From Nocardia terrae (lineage in GTDB: Bacteria; Actinomycetota; Actinomycetes; Mycobacteriales; Mycobacteriaceae), in contig NZ_WRPP01000001.1 in the NCBI RefSeq assembly GCF_009760405.1, positions 310,001 through 374,000 on the forward strand: a stretch of 64,000 nt of DNA, written 5' to 3'. The position numbers and the translations under genes are program-made. The notes beneath the pieces are model-generated. The model was not told the DNA's origin. It was given only the letters and a program-made list of their open reading frames with translations, and did no database searches. This document shows, piece by piece, positions 27,278 through 35,229 of the stretch (its first letter is position 1; each line of letters begins with the position of its first letter).

Positions 27278-28683
27278 CGATCAAGCGACTGTCAGCCACC
27301 GACGGCGTCTGGCTGTCCCTCGAATCACCCGATATGCCCATGCATGTCGCATTCCTGATGGAGTTCACCGCCCCGGACGGGGATGCGGCCCGCTTCGTCC
27401 GGCGCTGGCGCGCGCAGGTCGTCGCGCCGATCGCGGTGCCGCAGCCGTGGAATCTGGTGCCGGTCGGCGGTCCGCTGACCCGCCTGGTCGCCCTCATGCG
27501 CGAGGCCGCCGAGGTCGACCCGGCCGACCACATCCGGACCTGGCAGCTCAATCGGACCGGCGACCGCCGCGAACTCGTCGAGCTGGCCGCCCGCATCCAC
27601 CGCGAACAGCTCGATCCGACTCGGCCGCAGTGGGAGATCCACCTGGTCGAGGGGCTGGCGGCGGACCGCTTCGCGCTCATTCTCAAGGTGCATCACAGCC
27701 TGTTCGACGGCGCGTCGCTGATGCGGCTGTTCATCGATACGTTCTCGACGGATCCGGCCGACCGGGACACCCCGAATCTGTTCACGGTCGGCCGTGCGAA
27801 TCCCGATGCGCCGCAGCAGGTTCGGTCCGCCGGTCGGTTACGGACCCTGCTGGCGACGCTGCGCGGTGTGCTCGAACTGGTGCGCGGTATCGGTGCGGCC
27901 GGTCGTGACGCACTGCGCCGGGCCCGCGGACGCACACCGGCACAGCGGGCCTACCAGCAGCCCGCCTCCATCTTCGACGGCCCGATCACCGGCCGCCGGG
28001 ACCTGTCGCTGCGCCGCTATGACCTGGGCCGGTTCAAGCGACTGGCCAAGGCCGCGGACTGCACCATCAACGACATCGTGCTGTACCTGGTGGGCACGGC
28101 GCTGCGCGAATACCTGAGCGAGCATGCCGAACTCCCCGACCGCACGCTCACCGCCGGTGTCCCCGTGGATCTTCGGGAAGGCGACGACGACCGGGTGGGC
28201 ACCCGCGCGGGCATGATGTTCACCGCGCTGGCGACCGATATCGCCGATCCGGCCGAGCGTCTGGCCGCGGTCCGTGCGGCCATCCGCGCCGCGAAGCAGG
28301 AGATGGCGGGTCTTCCGGCCAACACCGTCATCGGCTACGGGCTGGCCGTCACCCTGCCGTGGATCATGGGCCTGACCTGGGGGCGCGCCACCACCCCGGC
28401 CTCGCATCCGATGGGCATCTCCAATGTGCCCGGTCCGCGAAATCCGTTGTACTGGAACGGTGCCCGGCTCGAGTCGCTGTACCCGATCTCGTTGCTCATG
28501 CACGGCAACCCGTTCAATGTCACCTGTGTGGGTTACCTCGACGCGCTGCACTTCGGCGTGCTCGGCGCGGCCGACAAGCTGCCGTCGATGGAGTACCTGA
28601 CCGAGGGGCTGGACGCCGCGCTCGACGAGCTGACCGCGCTGCTGTTGCCCGCCGAGGAACGCGCCCTGCCGTCGGCGGGGTGA
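27274..28683 (+). CDS. Wax ester synthase/diacylglycerol acyltransferase (WS/DGAT)
   Basis: Transfers a fatty acyl group from acyl-CoA to an alcohol or diacylglycerol. The 469-residue protein has the active-site HHSLFDG (His140-His141, Asp145), the N-terminal DGVWLSLESPDMPMHVAFLMEF segment and the C-terminal NVPGPRNPLYWNGARL block, all family signatures. It is coupled to the upstream P450, so the hydroxylated P450 product could be its alcohol acceptor; that is inference. A strong terminator follows. Confidence 0.93.
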   Translation: MTIKRLSATDGVWLSLESPDMPMHVAFLMEFTAPDGDAARFVRRWRAQVVAPIAVPQPWNLVPVGGPLTRLVALMREAAEVDPADHIRTWQLNRTGDRRELVELAARIHREQLDPTRPQWEIHLVEGLAADRFALILKVHHSLFDGASLMRLFIDTFSTDPADRDTPNLFTVGRANPDAPQQVRSAGRLRTLLATLRGVLELVRGIGAAGRDALRRARGRTPAQRAYQQPASIFDGPITGRRDLSLRRYDLGRFKRLAKAADCTINDIVLYLVGTALREYLSEHAELPDRTLTAGVPVDLREGDDDRVGTRAGMMFTALATDIADPAERLAAVRAAIRAAKQEMAGLPANTVIGYGLAVTLPWIMGLTWGRATTPASHPMGISNVPGPRNPLYWNGARLESLYPISLLMHGNPFNVTCVGYLDALHFGVLGAADKLPSMEYLTEGLDAALDELTALLLPAEERALPSAG

Positions 28684-28692
28684 GACGAGACA

Positions 28693-28730
28693 ACAATGCT
28701 CCCGGTCCCTTTCGGGGCCGGGAGCATTGT
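28693..28730. terminator. Bidirectional terminator
   Basis: A perfect 13-bp stem (ACAATGCTCCCGG, 28693-28705, with 28718-28730) separates the convergent P450-WS/DGAT operon and the minus-strand beta-lactone operon. It insulates both. Confidence 0.85.
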
Positions 28731-28765
28731 CGTGTCCTGGCGAGCCGACCAGGATAGCGGGGGAA

Positions 28766-29788
28766 TCAGGCCGGGAGTGCGGAGAGCCCGCCGATCGATT
28801 CCACCCACGCCACATAGCGATCCAGCCCGTCCCGCAGGGAAACCGTGGGGGCATAGCCGAAATCGCGCCGGGCCGCGCCGGTGTCGTAGGTGTTCGACAC
28901 CGTCAGCGCCGCGACCGTCCAGCTGGACAGCGGGGGAGCGACGCGCGACTGCAGGCCGGGGATCTTCCAGATGGTGTCGAAGACCGCGATGACGCCGTCC
29001 AGCACCGGTTTCGGAATGGTCCGGGTCGGCGGCGTCAGGTCGAACGCGGTCGCCAGGTCGCGGGCGAAGCCCCACAGATCGACGTCCTCGCCGTCGGCCA
29101 GGAAGTAGGGCTTGCCCGCCACCGCGTCCGAGCGCGAGGCCTGCACGCAGGCGCGCGCGGCGTGCTCGCAGTAGGTGATCGAGACCAGCACCGGCTTGCC
29201 GCCCGACAGGTCGGGCAGACGGCCGGAACGAATCTTGTTCAGCAGCAGCGTCATCCAGCCACCGGAGCGCGGTCCCCAGATCATGCGGGGACGCAGGGCG
29301 CAGGTGGTGAAGTCGGGCCCGTTCGCGGCCAGGACCTCGCGCTCGGCGATCGCCTTGGTCTCGACGTAGTAGCTCTTGGGGTTGCGCACATAGGGTTCGG
29401 ACTCATCGACGCCGAATCGGTCGCGATCGTATTCGGTGGCCACGCTCGGGCTGCTGACGAAGACGAAACGTCCGGTGCCGGCCTTGCGCGCGGCATCCAT
29501 CAGTCGCCGGGTGCCCTCGACATTGGCCTCCCAGAACTGGTCCCGATGGCCGGTCTCGGCCACCCGCCCGGCACTGTGGTGCACGACGTCGACCCCTTTG
29601 CAGGCGGCGGCGAGCGACTCCGGGTCGCCGAGATCGCCGTGTGCGATCTCCACCTCGGGCAGCGAGCGCAGATAGCCGAGATCGGCGGTGGGGCGGGCGA
29701 GCACACGCACCTGGTCGCCCGCGGCCAGGGCCTGGTCGACGATGTGGCTGCCGAGGAACCCGGTGCCGCCGGTGACGAGGACCTTCAT
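28766..29788 (-). CDS. nltD: OleD/NltD-like NAD(P)H-dependent 2-alkyl-3-ketoacid reductase
   Basis: Extended short-chain dehydrogenase of 340 residues: Rossmann motif TGGTGFLGSH (7-16), active-site Tyr and Lys in SYYVETKAIAE, and HHSAGRVAETG. Sequence style is that of the 3-beta-hydroxysteroid dehydrogenase/OleD group. In olefin and beta-lactone pathways this enzyme reduces the 2-alkyl-3-ketoacid made by the ketosynthase to a 2-alkyl-3-hydroxyacid. It is the last gene of a four-gene operon; its ATG overlaps the stop of the OleC-like gene by 4 bp. The open frame upstream (to 30160) is shadow sequence. Family assignment is strong, the nlt name follows from context. Confidence 0.85.
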   Translation of the reverse strand: MKVLVTGGTGFLGSHIVDQALAAGDQVRVLARPTADLGYLRSLPEVEIAHGDLGDPESLAAACKGVDVVHHSAGRVAETGHRDQFWEANVEGTRRLMDAARKAGTGRFVFVSSPSVATEYDRDRFGVDESEPYVRNPKSYYVETKAIAEREVLAANGPDFTTCALRPRMIWGPRSGGWMTLLLNKIRSGRLPDLSGGKPVLVSITYCEHAARACVQASRSDAVAGKPYFLADGEDVDLWGFARDLATAFDLTPPTRTIPKPVLDGVIAVFDTIWKIPGLQSRVAPPLSSWTVAALTVSNTYDTGAARRDFGYAPTVSLRDGLDRYVAWVESIGGLSALPA

Positions 29789-31497
29789 CGCTGGTTTCCT
29801 TCCTTGTCGTAGCCGAGCCGGGCGGCCGCCCATTCGGACAGCGCTTCGCGGCCGATCTTGGCGTTGTGCCGGATGTCGACCGGGAAGCCGTCGTGGCGCA
29901 GGAAGGTCCGGATCGGGGCGGTGATCTCGTGGGATTCGGCCAGCTGCCGCAACTCTCGCTCGATCCGGGGGCCTTGGCCGCGGTCGACGCCCGCGTGGGT
30001 CTCGTAGCAGAGCACCGGTACCTGCGCACCGGCGCGGCCGACGCCGACCAGCGCGCTGCGGTGGACATCGGGGTGGGTGTTGAAGATCTGCTCGCACTGC
30101 ACGGTGAACAGGTCCCCGGCGGCGGTGCGCACTCGCTGGGAGATGCGGCCGCAGAACCACAGTCGGCCGTCGCTGTCGCGCCAGGCGAGGTCGCCGATGC
30201 GGTGCCAGCGGCGCAGGGTGCCGTCCGGGAGCCGTTCGTCGATCTTGGCGCGGGCGTCGGCGGCCGGGTTGCCGTGGTAGCGCTGACTGACCTGCGCTCC
30301 GGTGGCGGCGATCTCACCGATCTCGCCCGGAGCGACCTCCAGATCGTCGGTCCAGAACGGGATTTCGTCATCGGTGATGCGAATGATGCGTACCCGGGTG
30401 TCGCTGTCGGTCTCCGGCAGCGGTCGTCCCACACAGGTGCCCGCCCCGTCCACGGTGCGTTCCCGCAGCGCGTCGAGCTCGGACCATTCGAGGGTGGTCA
30501 GCGGCAATGCCTCGGTCGCACCGTAGGTGGTGAAGACCCGGGCCCGCGCACCGAGGGCGCCGCGCACCGCGGCCAGCGCCTCCAGGTTCGCGGGCGCACC
30601 CATCGAGATCACCGTGGTGAGTGCGGGCAGCTCGATTCCGGTGCGGCCCAGATAAGCGCCGAGCGGACCCAGCAGGGCGGGCGAGGCGGTCAGATCGGTG
30701 ATCCGGAAGGCGCGGGCCACCTCGACCAGCAGTGCGGGATCGGCCTGCGACACCTTCACCGGATCCACCGGCCCGAGCACCACGTGCGCGCCCTGCAGCA
30801 GATCGAACAGGCCGAACAGCGGCACCGTCGCCAGCGAGACGAAACCGTCGGCGCGATCGTGCAGATCGGTGACCACCCGCAGCGAGGCCGCGAAGCCCGC
30901 GCGGGTGAACTCCACTCCCTTGGCGGGCCCCGTGCTGCCGGTGGTGAACGCGATCATCAGCAGATCCTCGGGCGCGTGGGTGACCGCGACCGGCTCGCCC
31001 GCCCGGCCGCGGTCGGCCAGCTGCACCAATGTGTGACCGCCCCAATAGGAGCGAGCGCCCGCCGTGACGTGCACGCGCACCGAGCGGAAGGTGCGGCGAG
31101 CGGCGATCCGGATCAGATGGGCCTCGGGAACCCCGATGAACGCCTGCGCGCCGACACTGCGGAAACAGTGCAGCATGCGATTCACGCCCATGCCCGGGTC
31201 CACCACCACCGGCACCGCGCCGACCCGGAACAGCGCGAAGATCACCGCGAACAGGTCCGGATCGGGCCGGACCATGACGATCGTCTTGATGCCCTCGGTG
31301 ATTCCGATCTCGGTGAACGATCGCGCGTAGGCGTCGATCCGCTCGCCCAGGTCGGCGAAGGTCAGTGCGTCGAAGGCCGCGCCGACGCTGCCTCCGCCGC
31401 CCGGCGGCCGGGTCGGATAGCTGACCGCGGGCAGACCCGCGTATTTCTCGATCTGGCGCGCCAGCAACAGATCCGGGTCGTCGAATAGCGGGTTCAC
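29785..31497 (-). CDS. nltC: OleC/NltC-like beta-lactone synthetase (AMP-dependent synthetase fold)
   Basis: A 570-residue ANL-superfamily enzyme. P-loop FTTGSTGPAKGVEF, adenylate-binding TTYGATEALPLT, and C-terminal Asp-Arg region. Diagnostic OleC features: MVRPDPDLFAVIFALFRVGAVPVVVDPGMG near residue 70 and the terminal FPVDIRHNAKIGREAL. In this subfamily the 2-alkyl-3-hydroxyacid is adenylated on its carboxylate and the hydroxyl closes a beta-lactone; CoA is not used. GTG 31497 overlaps the preceding stop (4 bp). No oleB decarboxylase is in the operon, so the lactone should persist as product. Confidence 0.88.
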   Translation of the reverse strand: MNPLFDDPDLLLARQIEKYAGLPAVSYPTRPPGGGGSVGAAFDALTFADLGERIDAYARSFTEIGITEGIKTIVMVRPDPDLFAVIFALFRVGAVPVVVDPGMGVNRMLHCFRSVGAQAFIGVPEAHLIRIAARRTFRSVRVHVTAGARSYWGGHTLVQLADRGRAGEPVAVTHAPEDLLMIAFTTGSTGPAKGVEFTRAGFAASLRVVTDLHDRADGFVSLATVPLFGLFDLLQGAHVVLGPVDPVKVSQADPALLVEVARAFRITDLTASPALLGPLGAYLGRTGIELPALTTVISMGAPANLEALAAVRGALGARARVFTTYGATEALPLTTLEWSELDALRERTVDGAGTCVGRPLPETDSDTRVRIIRITDDEIPFWTDDLEVAPGEIGEIAATGAQVSQRYHGNPAADARAKIDERLPDGTLRRWHRIGDLAWRDSDGRLWFCGRISQRVRTAAGDLFTVQCEQIFNTHPDVHRSALVGVGRAGAQVPVLCYETHAGVDRGQGPRIERELRQLAESHEITAPIRTFLRHDGFPVDIRHNAKIGREALSEWAAARLGYDKEGNQR

Positions 31498-32414
31498 GCG
31501 TCCCCGTCCACCCGGTAGCGCACGCACGCGGCCATCGGACCCGAACCCGCCGCCAGGAACACCAGTTCGGTGCCGGGCGTCAGCGCGCCCTGCTCCCGGA
31601 GCTGGTGGTAGGCGACGGCCAGGCCCGAGCTGCCGGCGTCGCGGTCACCGGTCATGGCCTGATAGCCGCGGGCGAATCCGAAGTCCGCCGCGAGGCCGTC
31701 CGCCAGCCCGGGCACCGGGTTGTTGGTGACCAGAACGGTTCTGCTCGTGTCGATTTCGGGCTGATCGGCCAGGTAGCCGCGCAGCGTATCGGCCGCCGTC
31801 GCCGTGATCACGGTGGCGAAATCCGGTGCGAGATCGACCGTAATCGTGCGCTGCCCAGCATTTCCCATGGCCTTCAGGTCGAGGTATCCGGCGACACCGG
31901 GATTCGTGCCCGCCGCCCGGCCGCGCACCGGGGAAATCCGCAACGGGCCGAATCCCGTCTCCCGATCCACGCCCTTGCTCAACAACCAGGCCGAGCCGAC
32001 GGTCGCGTACCGGAAATCGTCGGGCCGGTGGGCGATTCCGCCCGGGTGCGCGTCACTGCCGACCACCAGCACCCGCTGCGCGGTGCCATTGGCCAGCAGC
32101 GCGGTCGCCGCCTGCACGGCGTTGAGCACCCCGCACGCGCCATTGCGCAGGTCGAACGAGAAGGTGGAGCGGCCCGAGCCCGCCTCGTAGTCCAGGTGCA
32201 TGTCCAGCCCGAGCTGGATGAGCGCGGAGTTCGCGGGCTCGACCACGTTGCCGTCGCGGTAGACGCCGACATTCACCAGCACATCGATATCGGCGGGCGC
32301 GATTCCGGCCCGCTCCAGGCATTCCCGGCCCGCGGCCACGGCATGGTCGATGGATCCCGCGGTGGCCGGGGCGGCGCTGATCGCGGATTGTTCGATGACA
32401 ACGGACATGTTCAT
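31494..32414 (-). CDS. nltB: Degenerate KAS III/OleA-type subunit (NltB-like)
   Basis: A 306-residue thiolase-fold protein without the usual N-terminal part. It keeps a Cys (NGACGVLNA, Cys94) and the Glu of an EPAN motif (Glu59), which aligns with the OleA Glu that deprotonates the second acyl chain. It lacks the catalytic His (VTNNP at 229-233 stands where VFHQL is found in the partner) and Asn (TGDRDAG in place of ANTGA). This fits a non-equivalent subunit of a heterodimer, as known for LstA/LstB of lipstatin and inferred for NltA/NltB. The A/B naming rests on these residues. Its start overlaps the stop of the upstream ketosynthase gene. Confidence 0.8.
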   Translation of the reverse strand: MNMSVVIEQSAISAAPATAGSIDHAVAAGRECLERAGIAPADIDVLVNVGVYRDGNVVEPANSALIQLGLDMHLDYEAGSGRSTFSFDLRNGACGVLNAVQAATALLANGTAQRVLVVGSDAHPGGIAHRPDDFRYATVGSAWLLSKGVDRETGFGPLRISPVRGRAAGTNPGVAGYLDLKAMGNAGQRTITVDLAPDFATVITATAADTLRGYLADQPEIDTSRTVLVTNNPVPGLADGLAADFGFARGYQAMTGDRDAGSSGLAVAYHQLREQGALTPGTELVFLAAGSGPMAACVRYRVDGDA

Positions 32415-33451
32415 CCCACCAGAGAATCGAGAGTGGCCGACATGACGCCGAAGATCATTCCGGAGGCGGTCGGCACCACGCAGATCTTGGAACCCTTCGG
32501 TATTTCGCCCCGCGATATGTAGTCGTATATCGCGAGGAAATGCGTGCTGGCACCGGTATTCGCGTATTTGTGCACGGTCGCCAGCCGCGGCGGCATTTCC
32601 GCCTCGTGGATCTTCGCGCCGGATTCGGCGAGCTTCTCGGTGAAGGCCACCCCGAGCTGATGGAAGACGATGAAATCGAACTTCTCCTCGGCGAAGGTGG
32701 TGCCGCGCTTGACGAGCCGGTCGCGGTGCAGTTTCGCCCAGGTTTCCCGGCGCGGGGCCGCCTGCATGGTCATATTGTCGGTGAGCATGATCATGTTCTC
32801 GGAGGCGTCGCTGGGCTTGGCGATACACAGCGGGGAGAACTCGGCGCAAGTGATCATGTCCACGTAGTGGATGCGGTCGTGCTCGTCCTCGGCGCGGTCC
32901 ACGATCACCGCGACGGCGGCGTCGGCCAGGGTGAGCGCGGGGAACTGCAGATCGCGCACGTCCTTCGCCTCGGCGAGCGCGCCCTCGGTGACCGGGGAGA
33001 TGATCTCGGCGGTGACCACCATGCCGGTGCGCACCAGTCCTGCGCGAATCATGTTCTCCAGCAGGTAGATCGCGGTCATGGTGCCGCCGCAGGCATTGAC
33101 GACGTCGTAGCCCGTGGCATTGTCCGCGCCGATTCCGCGGGCGATCGCGTGGGCGGCGGCGGGTTCGAACACCATGTGGAACCCGTCGTGCACGGTGGTG
33201 CCGGCGCTGATGATCACATCGATGTCGGTGGCCTCGTAGCGCGAGCGCGCCAGGCAGTCGCGCGCGGCGCGGACGCCGAGGGAGAGGCTGTCCTCGCCCG
33301 CCGACCGGTCGACCATGCGCCGGGTGCGGATTCCGGTGATCCGCTCGACCTCGAATTGCCCGCCGCTCGACATTCGGGCCAGTACTTCATCCGTGGTGTA
33401 TTCGCGCTGGGGGAGAGCGGCTCCCAGCGCACTGAGGCGTGCGGCACTCAC
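32411..33451 (-). CDS. nltA: OleA/NltA-like ketosynthase III, catalytic subunit
   Basis: A 346-residue thiolase-superfamily enzyme with a complete triad: Cys121 (VVNACGGTM), His264 (IVFHQL), Asn298 (KYANTGAS), and Glu96 in the FEPAA motif. OleA enzymes condense two fatty acyl-CoAs head to head to a 2-alkyl-3-ketoacid. GTG 33451 is chosen because GGGAG lies 8 bp upstream; the longer frame to 33547 is unlikely. First gene of the four-gene, fully overlapping operon (33451 to 28766), it would form the catalytic half with the degenerate partner. Confidence 0.87.
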   Translation of the reverse strand: MSAARLSALGAALPQREYTTDEVLARMSSGGQFEVERITGIRTRRMVDRSAGEDSLSLGVRAARDCLARSRYEATDIDVIISAGTTVHDGFHMVFEPAAAHAIARGIGADNATGYDVVNACGGTMTAIYLLENMIRAGLVRTGMVVTAEIISPVTEGALAEAKDVRDLQFPALTLADAAVAVIVDRAEDEHDRIHYVDMITCAEFSPLCIAKPSDASENMIMLTDNMTMQAAPRRETWAKLHRDRLVKRGTTFAEEKFDFIVFHQLGVAFTEKLAESGAKIHEAEMPPRLATVHKYANTGASTHFLAIYDYISRGEIPKGSKICVVPTASGMIFGVMSATLDSLVG

Positions 33452-33841
33452 AATCGTGACTCCCGATCGTAATGGGATGGATGGAACTGGCGAGTGGCCG
33501 TCCCTGTGAATCCACCGAGGCGAACAGTGGCTCGGTTCGGATTCCACGGACGCTAGAGACGAGTTCCATACGGTGTCAAGGAAACCCGGTCCCGGGAGCG
33601 ACAGAAGTCACCCGCGGGCCGTGTCATATCGAATGCCACTGCTCCCGGAAAACCAATGGCGACAATGCTTTTTGGCTTCGGAGACAAAGTCGGGAGTCCG
33701 GTTGCGAGGGAAAGGAATTCCTGGTTACTCTGGCCGAAACCGGCACCCTTCCGGCAATCGATGATCGGGCCATCGCCCGCAATCACCTCGAGTCCGCGCG
33801 TCGTCGCGCGATCCGCCCGCCAGATTTGGAGCACCTTCGCG
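33452..33841. other. Divergent promoter region between beta-lactone operon and P450-MMPL genes
   Basis: A 390-bp gap with lower GC than its surroundings. No credible ORF: the P450 frame is open from ATG 33656, but its 62 extra residues look non-coding. I see no strong palindrome matching the regulators in the window. It must hold the promoters of both the minus-strand nlt-like operon and the plus-strand P450/MMPL pair. Confidence 0.5.
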
Positions 33842-35227
33842 ATGACCTCCACCGCCACCGTCACGCCGATCGCACACCGCACCGTCTCCCACGCCGCCCC
33901 TACCGCGCCCGGCGCGATCCCGCTGCTCGGCCACTGGCCGCGCTTCGGCCGCCGCCCGTACCGATTCCTGTCCACGCTCGCGGCGGTGGGACCGGTTGTG
34001 CGCGTGCGGATTCCCGGCTACGACACCTATGTCGTCACCGACCCGGAGCTGGTCCGCGAGGCGTTCGTGGCGCTGTCGGATCAGGGTTTGATGATCGAAC
34101 GCGCCGAGGCGCTGCTGGGCGAGGGCGTGACCGTGCTGCAGGGTCAGCGGCATCGGCGCGAACGGCGCATGATCGCGCCCGCCTTCGCGAAGTCGCGGAT
34201 CGCGCGCTACGCGGCGGTCATGACCCGGCTCGGGGCCGAGCGCGCCGCGTCCTGGCGCAACGGTGATTTCCTCGCGGTCAACGAGCAGATGCACGACCTG
34301 GCATTGCGCACCGTGGCGGGATCGCTGTTCACCGGCGAGCTCGGTTCCGAGACAGCCGAACACATCCACCGGCTGCTGCCCCCCGTCATGACCCTGCTCT
34401 CGCGCCGCGTCACCCGGCCCGCCTGGATCGACCGGCTGCCGCTGCCCGGCAATCGCCGGTTCGACCGGCTGGTGGTGCAGATGAAGGCGGCCACCGGCGC
34501 CATCATCGCCGCCTACCGCGCCGAGCTCGCGGCGGATCCGGACCTCGATCACGGCGACCTGCTCGACACGCTGCTCAAGGCCCGCGACGAATCCGGCGGT
34601 GCGCTCACCGACTCCCAGGTGCACGACGAGCTGATCAACTTCCTGGTCGGCGGCACCGAGGCCATCGGGGCCACCTTGGCCTGGGTGTTCCACGAGCTCG
34701 GGCAGAATCCCGAGGTGGAGGCCGCGCTGCACGCCGAGGTGGACGCCGTGCTGCGCGCGGACGGACCGGCGCGGGCCGCGGAGTTCGGCGACCTGGCCGA
34801 GCTCGAGGTCACCAAACGCATTGTGCTCGAGACGTTGCGCAAGTACTCGCCGTGGCTGACGGTCCGGCACGTGCCCACCCCGTACACCCTCGGCGGTGTC
34901 GAGATTCCGGGTGGCAGCATGCTTTTCGTCTGCCCCGTGGCGGTGCACCGCGACCCCGCCATCCACCCCGACCCGCAGCGCTTCGATCCCGACAGGTGGC
35001 TGCCCGAGCGGATGGCCGACATGTCCAAGGGCGCGCACATCCCGTTCGGCATGGGTGCGCGGCAATGCCCCGGAAACGTGTTCGCGCTCACCGAGATCGC
35101 CCTGCAGGTGGCCACCCTCAGCGCGCACTGGCGGCTGCGGCCGGTGCCGGGTATTCCGGTGCGGGAGACCGTGATCGGCGCGCTGGTGCATCCGGAGAAG
35201 CTGCTCATGCGGGCGGAGGCGCGCTGA
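33842..35227 (+). CDS. Cytochrome P450
   Basis: A 461-residue P450. I-helix FLVGGTEAIGATLAW, ExxR ETLRKYSP, and heme loop PFGMGARQCPGNVFA with ligand Cys409. Sequence style (TAPGAIPLLGHWPRFGRRPYRFL at the start) resembles bacterial P450s of lipid and terpene pathways such as pentalenene oxygenase; substrate unknown. ATG 33842 fits the normal beginning just before the Pro-rich entry. It ends 2 bp before the MMPL gene, so the two are one operon, divergent from the beta-lactone genes. Confidence 0.92.
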   Translation: MTSTATVTPIAHRTVSHAAPTAPGAIPLLGHWPRFGRRPYRFLSTLAAVGPVVRVRIPGYDTYVVTDPELVREAFVALSDQGLMIERAEALLGEGVTVLQGQRHRRERRMIAPAFAKSRIARYAAVMTRLGAERAASWRNGDFLAVNEQMHDLALRTVAGSLFTGELGSETAEHIHRLLPPVMTLLSRRVTRPAWIDRLPLPGNRRFDRLVVQMKAATGAIIAAYRAELAADPDLDHGDLLDTLLKARDESGGALTDSQVHDELINFLVGGTEAIGATLAWVFHELGQNPEVEAALHAEVDAVLRADGPARAAEFGDLAELEVTKRIVLETLRKYSPWLTVRHVPTPYTLGGVEIPGGSMLFVCPVAVHRDPAIHPDPQRFDPDRWLPERMADMSKGAHIPFGMGARQCPGNVFALTEIALQVATLSAHWRLRPVPGIPVRETVIGALVHPEKLLMRAEAR

Positions 35228-35229
35228 CC

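Noticed and set aside
28766..33451. Long-chain olefin (OleABCD) pathway
   Set aside because: OleB is missing and the ketosynthase is split into two unequal subunits, which fits beta-lactone product genes better.
33656..33841. N-terminal extension of the second P450
   Set aside because: The 62 residues before ATG 33842 lack any P450-like sequence and a ribosome binding site; the normal Pro-rich entry begins just after 33842.
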